Shown here: piece by piece, positions 26,658 to 36,810 of the stretch
Layout of the letters: each line of letters begins with the position of its first letter
Numbering within the stretch: the first letter of the stretch is position 1
Source: Marinilabiliales bacterium
GTDB taxonomy: Bacteria > Bacteroidota > Bacteroidia > Bacteroidales > SZUA-534
Assembly: GCA_003512955.1 (NCBI GenBank)
Contig: DOTG01000044.1
Location: 165,981-229,980, forward strand
Length of the DNA stretch: 64,000 nucleotides
Reading direction: 5' to 3'
Program-made: the position numbers and the translations under genes
Notes under the pieces: model-generated
The model's input: only the letters and a program-made list of their open reading frames with translations
Database searches by the model: none
What the model was told of the DNA's origin: nothing

Positions 26658-29249
26658 TTACACTGAAGGCAGGGAAAAGGTAAAAGTAGAACCTTTGCCC
26701 AGTTCGCTTTTTACACTGAGCGTTCCTCCATTTTGTTTGATAAATTCCTGACAGATAATCAGTCCAAGGCCTGTTCCCCGTTCGTTATTCACACCGGGTG
26801 TTGTTAATGGTTGATCAATTTTGAACAGTTTTTCGATACTTTCGGGCCTAATACCCACCCCATGGTCGATAATGCTCACCAAGATATTGTTCTTTTCCTT
26901 TTTCAGGGCAATCACAATCTTTCCGTCGTTTTGGGAGTATTTTATGGCATTCGACAGGAGGTTCCGCATCACGGTGCGCGACATGTTTTGATCGGCGTAA
27001 ACCAAAAATTCGGTAGGAGTATTTAACTCTATTTTCAACTTCTTTTGCTCCAAACTATAACCAAACAGGTTGACGCTCTCCATAATCACATCGTTTACCG
27101 GGAAAGTTGCCAATGATTTTTCAATAGACCCTGATTGTGTGCGTGCCCACTCCAATAAATTCTCCAACAGATTATATACCTGATTGGCCGATTGATTGAT
27201 CAGTTTCACGTACTGCCTGATTTCGTCAGGTGAGTGGGTATCGTAGTTCTCGGAGATAATGCTGGTCAATCCTAAGATGGCATTGAACGGGTTTTTAAGA
27301 TCGTGAGCCATGATGTTGAAAAATTTGTCTTTGGCCGACAATGCCTCTTTGAGCTTCCCCTGCGAAAACTTTAGGTTCCGTTCGGCTTTGCGTATATCGG
27401 TAATATCGATAAGAATGCCTAAAGTACCAATCAGTTTTCCATCGGAATTAACAATCCCTTTACGGTAGCTAATGACGTCATGTTCTTTTTGGTCGGTAAA
27501 AACAATAGTCCCTTCGTTCCGGAGTAAATCTTTGCCCGGGTTGCTAAAAAGTTTGGTGGTGTCGCAGCTTAATTGGGTTTTCACATTTAAATCGATCAAA
27601 CTGCACCCAATAATTTCGTCTGCTTTTTTACCGGCTATTTCCTCAAAAGCCATGTTGCACCCCAATAACACGCTATTTTTGTCGGTGTAAAAAACCGGGT
27701 TCGGAATGGTATTTAACAAGGTCTCGGTAAAGGTATATTGCTCTTTCAATTCAAGGTTCGAAATTTCGATAAGTTCCTTTTGATGTTCAATCTCTTTATT
27801 CTGCTTAATCAGCTCGGTATTAAGCACCGCCGATTTTTTCAGGTTACGGATGATGATAAACACGATTGCAATCCCCAAAACAAAAACAAGGATAAAGAAA
27901 TACCGCTCTTTGAGTTTCTTCTGGTGTTCTAAGTTCTTGGTCAGCAAATGTTTTTCAATCTCCGATTCATATTTAATGCTTTGGTCTTTAAACTCAATTT
28001 GCAGTTCGGAGTGCTTAACCTGCTCCTTTTTGTTATACTCCCTTGAACTATCGGCCATTTGAAAAGCTACCGCCTGATACTTATATGCGTTTTTGTAATC
28101 GTTCAATTTCTGAAAGGTCTGGCTCAACTTAATAGCCGACATTTCGATAATCTCATTGTAGCTATTATCCCTAGCTACCCGATAACTCTCAAGATACATG
28201 GCCAGTGCTTTTTGAGTTTGTCCCTTACCCATGTAAATATCGCCTACCAGCAGATCTACAAGTATAAGACTGTATGTATCATGAAAGTCGTTATAGATTT
28301 GAATGGCTTTTTGAAAATTACTGTAGGCCGAATCGTACTGATTGTTTTTTAGGAAATACTCGCCCATGTTATGATAAATAGTGGACAACATTCCGGGATT
28401 GTTCTGCTCTTTATTGATTTCCATGGCTTTATTAAAATATACCAACGCGTCATCGGTTCTTCCTTTGTCAACATTTAAGGAGGCAATATTCAAAAAAGCA
28501 ACCGACTGGCCTTTCAAGTAATTAACCTTTGTGCTGTATTCCAGCGATTTGTAATAATAAACCAGGGCTTGGTCGCTGTTACCAAGCGAATAATAAAGAA
28601 TCCCGATATTGTTGTAAAGGTCGGCAAGTATATCAATTTGATTGATGGCTTTAGCAAATTCCTGTGCCTTCAGGTAATTTTCGATGGCTTTGTAGCGGTT
28701 ACCAGTTGTTTCGTAAATAACCCCGATATTGTTATAAGCTTTACAAAGTGATAAAGTATCCTGGCATTTTTCGAGATAGGTAATTGAAATCAAGGCAAAT
28801 TCCATGGAGTTAGGGAAATCGCTAATAAAATAGGCTCCCAGGTTTTTAACTAAATAAAACTTTCCCCAAAGCAGGTTGTCATTTAAACCGGACAGCTTTT
28901 TTTCAATTTGCAACAGTAAAGTATCCGCCTCGTCCATCCTTCCCAGAAAATACAAACTCCTGACTTTTTCAATGTTAATATCAGCAAGTTCGTATTTAAG
29001 TTGTTCCTTTTTGGCTATGGCAAGTGCACTGTCGCAATAATTTAGAGAACTCTCAAGATTGGAGTTCTGTAAAATCCTTATAAGTTCAAGGTAATTGGCA
29101 ATTTTATTTTGATTATCTGTCTCATTAGCAATCTTCAGTAGAATACTGTCTTTTTGTTGATCCTTAAAGTCTTTGGTGTACCCCTGATTAAATGCAATGA
29201 CCAATGCAATAACCATTTGAAGAATCCTATTTTTCATAATCAGAGGCAA
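26658..29249 (-). CDS. TPR-PAS histidine kinase
   Basis: An 863-residue membrane sensor kinase. After a short signal (residues 1-24) come about eight tetratricopeptide repeats (about 40-420) on the periplasmic side, a helix (about 452-470), a coiled coil, a PAS domain (about 515-640, ending DITDIRKAE), HisKA with the phosphoacceptor in FNIMAHDLKNPFN, and a HATPase domain with DHGVGI and GTGLGL. TPR-kinase fusions of this type are typical of Bacteroidota. No response regulator is adjacent, so its partner is unknown. A minus-strand TATTTTTG (29267-29274) lies about 20 bp upstream of the start and could be its -7 box. Confidence 0.92.
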   Translation of the reverse strand: MPLIMKNRILQMVIALVIAFNQGYTKDFKDQQKDSILLKIANETDNQNKIANYLELIRILQNSNLESSLNYCDSALAIAKKEQLKYELADINIEKVRSLYFLGRMDEADTLLLQIEKKLSGLNDNLLWGKFYLVKNLGAYFISDFPNSMEFALISITYLEKCQDTLSLCKAYNNIGVIYETTGNRYKAIENYLKAQEFAKAINQIDILADLYNNIGILYYSLGNSDQALVYYYKSLEYSTKVNYLKGQSVAFLNIASLNVDKGRTDDALVYFNKAMEINKEQNNPGMLSTIYHNMGEYFLKNNQYDSAYSNFQKAIQIYNDFHDTYSLILVDLLVGDIYMGKGQTQKALAMYLESYRVARDNSYNEIIEMSAIKLSQTFQKLNDYKNAYKYQAVAFQMADSSREYNKKEQVKHSELQIEFKDQSIKYESEIEKHLLTKNLEHQKKLKERYFFILVFVLGIAIVFIIIRNLKKSAVLNTELIKQNKEIEHQKELIEISNLELKEQYTFTETLLNTIPNPVFYTDKNSVLLGCNMAFEEIAGKKADEIIGCSLIDLNVKTQLSCDTTKLFSNPGKDLLRNEGTIVFTDQKEHDVISYRKGIVNSDGKLIGTLGILIDITDIRKAERNLKFSQGKLKEALSAKDKFFNIMAHDLKNPFNAILGLTSIISENYDTHSPDEIRQYVKLINQSANQVYNLLENLLEWARTQSGSIEKSLATFPVNDVIMESVNLFGYSLEQKKLKIELNTPTEFLVYADQNMSRTVMRNLLSNAIKYSQNDGKIVIALKKEKNNILVSIIDHGVGIRPESIEKLFKIDQPLTTPGVNNERGTGLGLIICQEFIKQNGGTLSVKSELGKGSTFTFSLPSV

Positions 29250-29266
29250 TGAATGCTTTTAATTAT

Positions 29267-29274
29267 CAAAAATA
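29267..29274 (-). promoter_or_regulatory. Possible -7 promoter element of the TPR-PAS kinase
   Basis: TATTTTTG on the minus strand matches TAnnTTTG, 17 bp upstream of the start codon. A clear -33 TTTG is not visible, so support is moderate. Confidence 0.4.
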
Positions 29275-29419
29275 GAATTATAATCGTGTACTTTGATATA
29301 AAATGGCTGATTTTTATTTGCCAGTTATTATAAAATAACGACTTAATGTAGAAATGGGGGGCACAAAAAAAATACCATAATAAGTCATTGATGACTCCAT
29401 TTATAATTCAAAGGGAATG

Positions 29420-30373
29420 TTACTCTATCTCATTCCATACCAACGCACTGGCTCCCATAATGGCAGCATTGTTATTCATCTGCGAAAGTTTTAATTGGGT
29501 TTTGCTTTTGAAAATATAGAGCATGTTCTTATCCATGTGATGCTGAACCTCGTCGGTTAAAATTTTTCCTGCATTGGCCAGCCCCCCAAAAAGGAAGATA
29601 GCTTCGGGACTTGTAATAGCCACAATATCGGCCAACGATTCGCCCAAACGCTTCCCGGTTTTTTTAATCGCTTCAACAGCTATAAAATCGCCTGAGGCCG
29701 CTGCCATGGCAATTCCCTTCGAGGTTAATTTATTAAAGGGAATCTCTCTCAATCCGCTGGGTTGGTTGTAGTAAGCCATCAATTCCGAAACTGTACGTAC
29801 CAATCCTGTGGCTGACACATATGCTTCCAGACAACCATGGCGCCCGCATCCACAAACCCTTCCGTTTGGTTCCACGATAACATGGCCCATTTCACCTGCA
29901 AAACCATCTTGCCCGTAAAGCAGTTTGCCATTTACTACAATGCCACTGCCCAAGCCGGTACCCAAGGTAATAACAATAAAATTCTTCATCTTTTTCGCAC
30001 CCCCGTAAATCATCTCACCAATGGCAGCAGCATTGGCATCGTTGGTAAGGTAAACAGGTACACTGAAATGGTTTTTAACCAATTTGCTGAATTCAATCTT
30101 GCCTTTCCATCGCAGATTTGCAGCGCTTTCGATGGTACCTGTATAAAAATTGGCATTGGGCGCACCAATTCCAATACCCACAAGTTCAAAATCACCTTCC
30201 AGGGTCTGGATACCATTTTTTATCTCGCCACACAATTCGGCAACAAAATCTTCAATTTTTTCATGAGTTTGGGTAGGTATAGAATGTTCATACACAACGT
30301 TTCCATCGCGATCTACGATACCAATCACCGTATTTGTTCCACCTATGTCCACTCCTGCTGCAAACTTCTTCAT
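29420..30373 (-). CDS. ROK-family sugar kinase (probable glucokinase)
   Basis: A 317-residue cytoplasmic ROK protein. The ATP-binding motif GVDIGGTNTVIGIV is at the N-terminus, the catalytic Asp is in LTNDANAAAIGE, and the zinc-binding ROK motif is GRVCGCGRHGCLEAY. It probably phosphorylates glucose or a related hexose at C6. The full motif set argues against a transcription-repressor ROK (no N-terminal helix-turn-helix). Neighbouring genes do not specify the sugar; the GH13 and glycosyltransferase genes about 5 kb away may feed it glucose (inference). A TATTTTTG box lies 36 bp upstream of its start. Confidence 0.92.
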   Translation of the reverse strand: MKKFAAGVDIGGTNTVIGIVDRDGNVVYEHSIPTQTHEKIEDFVAELCGEIKNGIQTLEGDFELVGIGIGAPNANFYTGTIESAANLRWKGKIEFSKLVKNHFSVPVYLTNDANAAAIGEMIYGGAKKMKNFIVITLGTGLGSGIVVNGKLLYGQDGFAGEMGHVIVEPNGRVCGCGRHGCLEAYVSATGLVRTVSELMAYYNQPSGLREIPFNKLTSKGIAMAAASGDFIAVEAIKKTGKRLGESLADIVAITSPEAIFLFGGLANAGKILTDEVQHHMDKNMLYIFKSKTQLKLSQMNNNAAIMGASALVWNEIE

Positions 30374-30408
30374 CCTGTTAAATTGGTTAATTCATTATAA
30401 AACAGGTG

Positions 30409-30416
30409 CAAAAATA
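30409..30416 (-). promoter_or_regulatory. Possible -7 promoter element of the ROK kinase
   Basis: TATTTTTG on the minus strand, a match to TAnnTTTG, 36 bp upstream of the start; no obvious -33 element. Confidence 0.4.
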
Positions 30417-30465
30417 ATTATTAAATGATAATTGAAAAGTTTTACCCAGCATTTAATAATATTTT

Positions 30466-32409
30466 TCACAATTGTCCCACCACTTTTAATTCTGTTCTTC
30501 GGTTTTTAGCCCTGTTTTCATCCGTGGTATTTGGAAGCACGGGTACTGTTTTACCGTAACCTTTGAAGGTTAGGCGATTTGTGGAATTTGTATGCATCAA
30601 TAGATAGTCAAGCACTGATTTTGCCCTTTTGTTTGAAAGCTCCAAATTATATTCTGAAGTTCCGGTATCGTCGGTATGCCCTCCAATCTCAAACTGGAGT
30701 TTGGGGTTTTGGTTAACAAACTCTATCAATTTCTGTAATTCTGTTTCCGACTGGGGAAGTAAGATGTACGAATCAGTCTCAAAGAAGATATTCTCCAGAA
30801 CCACGGACTCTCCTACCTTCGGCTTAAATAGTTCGATATTTAATTGATAAGGTTTTGCAATAGAATGAACCAGTTCCAAATTAAAATTCATGGAGCAAAA
30901 CAGATATTCAGTATGCGAAACCGTAAGTGCATAAGAGGCTCCGGCAGGCAAACAAACTAAAAAGGTTCCATCTTCCTTGCCAGAAAAAACCCGGGCAACT
31001 GTATCCCCATTTGTCAAAGACAACAGTAGAACTTCGGCTTGTAACACCTGATGCGTTTCGCCATCGGTTACTGTCCCCAGGGCATAAGCCACCGGATTCG
31101 GTTTAACTTTTTCAGGCAATTCAAACTGGAAAATATTCCAATTATTTTCCAAAACATCGGAGGAATAATAAGCCTTGGTGCCAGAATAATCGATAACCAA
31201 GCCAATCTCGTCGCGGTAAGTATTAATGGGGAACCCGATGTTTGCAGGTTTTGACCAGCTATTGGAATCGTTACGGAACGAATAGAAAATATCTTTTTTG
31301 CCCAATCCGGGGTGGCCTTCGGAACTAAAATAAAAACTCCGGTTATCGGCATGTATAAATGGTGAAGCTTCATCAAATACCGTATTAACTACCCGTCCCA
31401 GATTCACAGGCCGCAACCATTGCCCATCCAACGAAAGTTTCGAAGCCCAAATATCCATTCCGCCAATGCTCCCAGGCCGATCAGAAGCAAAATAGAGTAT
31501 CCGCCCATCGGCTGAAAGAACAGGCTGTTTCTCGGAAAACGAACTATTGAGCAACGGGCCGGCATTTTCAGGCACGGCCCACTGCCCATCGATGAAATGC
31601 GAGAAATAAATATCGCAGTTTCCAAATCCATCGGGGCGGTTGCATCCTGTAAAGACTAAAGTTTTGCCATCGGCTGAAATCTGCTGTGCTCCTTCATTTC
31701 CGGGTGTATTGATGGGAGGCCCCAATGGAAGCCCTTTTTGCCACTGTTCCCCCGCCCAATGGCTGATGTAGAAATCTTCCTGATGGGCATAAGTCCCGAT
31801 GAGTGTTTTTCGGGTGCTGTCCACAAGCATCACTGTATAAACCAAGGTTTGCCCATCGACTGACAAAGAGGGCCAATACTGGTCTTTCTGGTCATTTATT
31901 GCCGGGCCTAAATTAAGAGGTTTGAAAGGTACCGGCTCATCGATCAAAGTTTGAGCAAACTGGCATTTTTTCAACAAGTCTTTTGCCTTTGCCATGGTTA
32001 TGGGTTTGGCTTTGTCCGATGTTAGAAACACATTTAACCGCGATTCGCATTCGCGGTATTTGCCCACCTTCCAATACGCAGTTGCCAAATTGAAATGGAC
32101 GTAGGGAAAATAACCGGCATCAATGTCAATGGCCTTTAGGTAGCAATCAATCTCACGGTGGGTAGAATCTTGAGAACGGTAAACTTCGGCCATTAGTAAA
32201 TAGGCATCCACAAACTTGGCATCTTTTTCAATAGCCCGGTTCAAATATTCTACTGCTTTTTCGTAAAGCATCTGCTGGTAGGCTTTCCCGGCTTCCTCGT
32301 AATATTCAATGGCTTTTTTGGAACGGGTAGCATAATTGGGTTGTGCATCTAGGTAATGTAAGCTCCCATAAAATGTGATGGCCAATACTAACAAACGAAA
32401 AGTGGGCAT
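30466..32409 (-). CDS. TPR-PD40-OmpA envelope protein (PorE-like architecture)
   Basis: I take the start at 32409 (647 residues), since the frame extends to 32454 but the signal peptide MPTFRLLVLAITFYGSLHYLDAQ begins there. TPR repeats (about 30-160) are followed by WD40/PD40 beta-propeller blades (about 190-430, repeated S-x-DG-x-x-L and SDRPG/SSEGHPG motifs), a carboxypeptidase-regulatory-like beta domain (about 435-530) and an OmpA C-terminal peptidoglycan-binding domain (about 540-645) with GGHTDDTG and LSNKRA, the Asp and Arg that bind diaminopimelate. This matches PorE of the type IX secretion system, but such proteins also have other roles; here the upstream neighbour is a propeller-SpoIIE phosphatase. 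Role unproven. Confidence 0.88.
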   Translation of the reverse strand: MPTFRLLVLAITFYGSLHYLDAQPNYATRSKKAIEYYEEAGKAYQQMLYEKAVEYLNRAIEKDAKFVDAYLLMAEVYRSQDSTHREIDCYLKAIDIDAGYFPYVHFNLATAYWKVGKYRECESRLNVFLTSDKAKPITMAKAKDLLKKCQFAQTLIDEPVPFKPLNLGPAINDQKDQYWPSLSVDGQTLVYTVMLVDSTRKTLIGTYAHQEDFYISHWAGEQWQKGLPLGPPINTPGNEGAQQISADGKTLVFTGCNRPDGFGNCDIYFSHFIDGQWAVPENAGPLLNSSFSEKQPVLSADGRILYFASDRPGSIGGMDIWASKLSLDGQWLRPVNLGRVVNTVFDEASPFIHADNRSFYFSSEGHPGLGKKDIFYSFRNDSNSWSKPANIGFPINTYRDEIGLVIDYSGTKAYYSSDVLENNWNIFQFELPEKVKPNPVAYALGTVTDGETHQVLQAEVLLLSLTNGDTVARVFSGKEDGTFLVCLPAGASYALTVSHTEYLFCSMNFNLELVHSIAKPYQLNIELFKPKVGESVVLENIFFETDSYILLPQSETELQKLIEFVNQNPKLQFEIGGHTDDTGTSEYNLELSNKRAKSVLDYLLMHTNSTNRLTFKGYGKTVPVLPNTTDENRAKNRRTELKVVGQL

Positions 32410-32514
32410 ATAAAGTTTTTTAATAATCGTATAGTTATAAAAAATCCGTCGCATGTTTTCTAAGATTATTTAACGCTCTTAGTACACGCGACGGTTTTAT
32501 TTTATCATGATTTA

Positions 32515-35500
32515 CTACTGCAACTGAAAGCCAATAACCAGAATATCGTCCACCTGCATTGATTCACCTTTCCAATCCATGATGGTGTTTGTCAACTTTT
32601 CTTTTTGCTGATTCATTGGCAGTTGATGTACATCGAGCAATAATTCTTTAAAGTTCTTCGACATGAATTTCCGTTGGCTTGGGCCACCAATCTGATCGAC
32701 GAACCCGTCGGAGAACATGTAAAAAGTGTCACCCTTTTGCACCTGTATCACATTGTTGGTAAATTCGGCTTCTTTAAAATATACAGCCACCGGTTGTCTG
32801 TCGGCTTTAACAGTTTCCAATTCATTATTTCTGATAAGATACAACGGATTGAATGCCCCGGCGTATTCCACTTGTTGCTTTTGAACATCGATAATGCACA
32901 CCGCCATATCCATACCATCTTTTTGGGTAGAATCGGTACTGGTTTGTCCCAAAGTAAGTTTGATTTTATCGCGCAGGTGATCTATAATTTCGCTGGCCGA
33001 TGGGTTTGAAATCTGGCTCGATATTTCACTCAGGTATGAAATCCCCAACATGCTCATAAAACCACCGGGCACCCCATGTCCGGTACAATCGGCAGCAATA
33101 AACAACAATTTTTTACCCAAAGGTTTAAAGAAATAAAAGTCACCACTCACTATATCCCGGGGCATAAAGAGGATAAAATGGTTCGGGAGCATGGCCTCAA
33201 TAATCTCATCGTGAGGCAACATGGCTGTTTGAATCCGTTTGGCATAGCGGATACTTTGAGTTATTTCATCGTGCTGTTTTTCAATGTGCGCCTTTTGTTC
33301 CTCAATGGTATGGGTACGCTCTTTCACCTTTTGCTCCAGAATCTCTTTGTCTTTTTCAAGCTTTATTAAGCGGTACCTGAAAAAAAGATAAACCAAACCA
33401 CCTGTTACTAAAAGCAACAAGAAGTAGAAGAAGAAGGTCTGGAAAAATGGTTTGGCAATTTTCAGTTTCACCGGTTCCAGTTGAACCAGTTGCCCCGAAG
33501 CATTTTTCGCTTCAACTTTTAAACTATAGCTCCCTGGCCTCAGATAATTTAATTGGAGCTCAGAGTCATTGGTCCAATGGGTCCAATCGTCATCCAATCC
33601 ATCAATCAGGAACCGATATTTCACCCCTTTTTGAGCCAAATAATAAGGGGCACTCAGTGTAACAGTCAGGTTGTTTTGGCCTGCCCGCAGATTAATGCTT
33701 CCATCATATTCCTGCTGTTTATTTTCAATTTCAACTCCTTGCACGGCCACTTTAAAATCAGAAGCTTTGCGGATGGTCAAATCTTTACCGATGCGGTAAA
33801 AATTATTGTTTTCGGTAATCACCCAAATATCCCCTTCATTGGTAACATCGATATAGCGAAGGTTTTGGAAAAGTTGCAACCGGCTAATTTGTTCCTTTAA
33901 TGAAGCATGATCCTTTGGTAGCATGCATTCCCACTGGTCGTTGGCAAACTGCCACAAATAATCTGCCTGGTTGCCAAAATATAACGAGCCTGCTGAAATC
34001 CCGCTTAAAGGTTTCAGGGTTCCATCGGTTAAAAACTCGTAAATGGCATTGGTATTGAATACCTGAGTTTTCCCATCCAGATATTTAATATAAAAACTTC
34101 GTCCGGCAGCTTCAATCAAGTCGGTTTGATTGATCACTTCAATATACCGTCCATTAAGTTTTGCCCTGATGAGCATGTTGTCGAAACCCAGGACCCAAAC
34201 CCCGTTGGGTTCCTGAGCAATGGCGTGTATCCGCATCGAGGTGGTTTCGGCAAAATGTTCCAAGTCCCATTTTCCCATGGAGCGGTTTACTTTATAGAGG
34301 CCGTTGTTGGTAGAAATATAAGCATCGGTAAGGTTTGTGGAAACATAAATATTATAAACATACACATTGGAGATAACTTTTTGTGCCGTACCATTTTTAA
34401 TGGCATACAAACCATTGTTGCCGGCAACTAGCAAATGCCCACTGAATGCGGCCAGTTGGGAACATTTATCATCAACTCCCGACAAGGGTCTGAAATAATG
34501 GCTAACTGATTTTAAACTTCGCTTTTTAATGGTGCGGACCTCGTTTTGAGTAACTTCACGTTTGTGGCTCTCTGTTTTTATAGCTTCTGAACCAGCCTCT
34601 GTTCCTCCCGCAGGTTTTGCTTCTTCAGCTTTTTTCTTTTTCTTCGATAAAAACGAGAATAACGATTTGCTGTTGTCCTTCTGTTCAGCCGAAACATTTG
34701 CCCCTGACTCCGTATCGTATTGGTTTTGGGTTGATACATCGACACTTACATTTACGGGAACATTTACCGAAACTTCAAATTCACGGAAGTTTTTTATCTC
34801 CGAAAGGGTAAATAACCCGTCATTGGTAGCTACATACAATTCACCTTCGAAATAGGTGGCCGCCAGCGGACTTCCCTTGAGTCCCGGGTAAAAGCTGTAA
34901 TTTTCGATGCCCACGGTAAAATGGATGCGGCTAATACCAAACTCGTGCGAAACCCAAACGGCTTGTTCGTCATCCACAAAAAAAGCACGGATTTCATCAT
35001 CGGGCAGCCCGTTAAAGTAACTGATTTGGTTTGTTACCTGGAGCCGGTTCAAATCAACCAAAGCGACACCTCCCGCCAAACTGCTCAACAAAATTTTGTT
35101 ATCGCCAAATGGCTGGCCTGTCACAATCAAGTTGTTATCGAAAAAGGCACTCTGCCCAATGGTACGGGTTCTGAAGGTTTTGCCATTAAACATATAAATA
35201 TCATTACCAGTGGTTCCTAAGATAACCTCAGTGGCAGAAACCGGAATGGAATAGGCAAATTCATCTACCGGGAAATCCACATTGGTGATTTCTTTAAAAG
35301 CATCATTTTCAATTTGAAACAGGAAATAATCAACGATAAAATAGGCCTCCCCGTTTAACTCAAATATTTCTTCAATCAAATCCCGCCCCGGAGAAACGGA
35401 TGTTTGGGATGCAGTATCTTTAAGGTTGAACCGGGTAAGCAGTGTGGGAGAAACAACATAAACAGTCTCTTTAATAAATTCAATTTTATTGAATTCCTGA

Positions 35501-35844
35501 TTTGATACCAGTGCCAATTCTTTGTACTCATAGTTGGCGTAACCAGTAGGTTCAAGAATCCCAATGCGCTCGTAGCCTGAAACCCACGCCCGGTTATTCG
35601 AGGCATCGAACTTAATTTGCAAGGGGGTAAAAGGCAACTTGATAAAATTCTGGTTGATACCATCAAACACCACAATACCATTGGTAACACCAATCAACAT
35701 ATTCCGGTTGGCATCCTGGCTGATAGCCCAACACCACTTCTCGGCACGGTTTTCTAATTTAAAATCGGAAACATATACCCCATTGTTCTGTGCTCCTAAA
35801 TGATAGGCGCAAAGGATAATAAAAATAAATACACTCTTCTTCAT
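32515..35844 (-). CDS. Two-component-type beta-propeller / Y_Y_Y / SpoIIE phosphatase
   Basis: A 1109-residue membrane phosphatase. The signal peptide ends at LGAQ (about residue 19). A large periplasmic beta-propeller (about 20-700) is broken by a charged low-complexity insert (about 362-440, with KKKKK), then a Y_Y_Y domain (about 715-790), a transmembrane helix (about 795-820), a coiled coil (about 825-870) and a PP2C/SpoIIE domain (about 880-1109) with ADCTGHGVPGGFMS, GMDMAV and DDILVIGF. The layout matches one-component hybrid sensors of polysaccharide loci except that a serine phosphatase replaces the histidine kinase. Its likely substrate is a STAS antagonist (family knowledge). A promoter lies at 35879-35906. 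Confidence 0.92.
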   Translation of the reverse strand: MKKSVFIFIILCAYHLGAQNNGVYVSDFKLENRAEKWCWAISQDANRNMLIGVTNGIVVFDGINQNFIKLPFTPLQIKFDASNNRAWVSGYERIGILEPTGYANYEYKELALVSNQEFNKIEFIKETVYVVSPTLLTRFNLKDTASQTSVSPGRDLIEEIFELNGEAYFIVDYFLFQIENDAFKEITNVDFPVDEFAYSIPVSATEVILGTTGNDIYMFNGKTFRTRTIGQSAFFDNNLIVTGQPFGDNKILLSSLAGGVALVDLNRLQVTNQISYFNGLPDDEIRAFFVDDEQAVWVSHEFGISRIHFTVGIENYSFYPGLKGSPLAATYFEGELYVATNDGLFTLSEIKNFREFEVSVNVPVNVSVDVSTQNQYDTESGANVSAEQKDNSKSLFSFLSKKKKKAEEAKPAGGTEAGSEAIKTESHKREVTQNEVRTIKKRSLKSVSHYFRPLSGVDDKCSQLAAFSGHLLVAGNNGLYAIKNGTAQKVISNVYVYNIYVSTNLTDAYISTNNGLYKVNRSMGKWDLEHFAETTSMRIHAIAQEPNGVWVLGFDNMLIRAKLNGRYIEVINQTDLIEAAGRSFYIKYLDGKTQVFNTNAIYEFLTDGTLKPLSGISAGSLYFGNQADYLWQFANDQWECMLPKDHASLKEQISRLQLFQNLRYIDVTNEGDIWVITENNNFYRIGKDLTIRKASDFKVAVQGVEIENKQQEYDGSINLRAGQNNLTVTLSAPYYLAQKGVKYRFLIDGLDDDWTHWTNDSELQLNYLRPGSYSLKVEAKNASGQLVQLEPVKLKIAKPFFQTFFFYFLLLLVTGGLVYLFFRYRLIKLEKDKEILEQKVKERTHTIEEQKAHIEKQHDEITQSIRYAKRIQTAMLPHDEIIEAMLPNHFILFMPRDIVSGDFYFFKPLGKKLLFIAADCTGHGVPGGFMSMLGISYLSEISSQISNPSASEIIDHLRDKIKLTLGQTSTDSTQKDGMDMAVCIIDVQKQQVEYAGAFNPLYLIRNNELETVKADRQPVAVYFKEAEFTNNVIQVQKGDTFYMFSDGFVDQIGGPSQRKFMSKNFKELLLDVHQLPMNQQKEKLTNTIMDWKGESMQVDDILVIGFQLQ

Positions 35845-36156
35845 AAATAGTAGTTCTAATTTGGGTTACTTCAATTGGCAAAAATAAGAAATTATTAACT
35901 GCCAAAATATTAACGGTTTGTTATTTTTTAATTTAAATGGCTTTCACTTATCAATAAACATCTCCGATAAATCTTCATAAATACAATGCTCCTGTTTTAT
36001 TATGATAAAGAATAAGGTCAAAATAAATTTATCGAAAATGCCGATACTATTTCAACTGATTGAAAACATAAACACAATTAGTGGGCTTTCAAAATTAAAG
36101 TAAGCCTCTTTTTTTACTATCATTGCAAAACCAAATAACGTAAAAAAAGGGTTGTT
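35845..36156. other. 312-bp divergent intergenic region
   Basis: Contains the leftward promoter at 35879-35906. To the right, TATCATTGC about 40 bp before the TlpA gene is a near match to a -7 box (one base off). No other feature is visible. Confidence 0.5.
35879..35906 (-). promoter_or_regulatory. Promoter of the propeller-SpoIIE gene
   Basis: Minus-strand -7 box TATTTTTG (35879-35886) with a TTTG -33 element (35903-35906) 16 bases upstream, 34 bp before the start codon. Confidence 0.6.
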
Positions 36157-36753
36157 ATGACTTCTGTGTTTAAAAACTATTTTCAAAAGAAAAGCAAATT
36201 TGGGTTAGCCATTGATATACTCATCGGCATCATGATTATCTTTTTAATCATTCCGGCCACCCGCAAAGATATGGCTGCGCTGATACTTAAACCCACTCTT
36301 TTCATTCATCAACCAAAACTTATCAAAGAAAGGGTTGCAATAAATCCGGCAACATATAATTGGAGGTTGATGCAAATGGATGGTACCAAAATAGAGCTTA
36401 ACCAATTTAAAGACAAGGTATTGTTTATTAATTTCTGGGCTACCTGGTGCCCGCCTTGTATTGCCGAAATACCTCAATTGCAGAAACTTTACGAATCATA
36501 CGGCGATAAAGCCGTTTTCCTGTTTGTGAGCAACGAAGAGCTTCCTTTGGTAGAGCAATTTATTAAAAGTAAAGAATTTACACTGCCAGTTTATATTCCT
36601 ATAACCCAATACCCAACTGATTTTGATACAAATTCACTTCCTACTACTTTTATTGTGTCGAAAAAAGGGGAACTGGTTTTGGCCAAATATGGGGTGGCAC
36701 AATGGAACAGCAAACGCATCCATAAGATTTTGGATAAATTGGTGGAGGAATAG
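36157..36753 (+). CDS. TlpA/ResA-like thioredoxin-fold thiol oxidoreductase
   Basis: A 198-residue envelope protein. A signal-anchor (about 18-36) leads to a thioredoxin fold (about 60-195) with the redox motif WCPPC in NFWATWCPPC and a cis-Pro in the LPTTFIV segment. It probably reduces disulfides in the periplasm, like ResA/TlpA proteins of cytochrome maturation or oxidative-stress defence. No cytochrome maturation genes are adjacent. It precedes the SpmA/SpmB-like gene by 57 bp and may be co-transcribed with it. Length is normal for the family. Confidence 0.92.
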   Translation: MTSVFKNYFQKKSKFGLAIDILIGIMIIFLIIPATRKDMAALILKPTLFIHQPKLIKERVAINPATYNWRLMQMDGTKIELNQFKDKVLFINFWATWCPPCIAEIPQLQKLYESYGDKAVFLFVSNEELPLVEQFIKSKEFTLPVYIPITQYPTDFDTNSLPTTFIVSKKGELVLAKYGVAQWNSKRIHKILDKLVEE

Positions 36754-36810
36754 GTAATGGAGTTTAGAGTTTAGACTTGAGGTTTACGGAATCTGTTAAT
36801 ATCTTAAAAA

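Noticed and set aside
32410..32454. Longer start of the TPR-PD40-OmpA protein
   Set aside because: The signal peptide begins at Met 32409; the added 15 residues are basic and aromatic without a known role.
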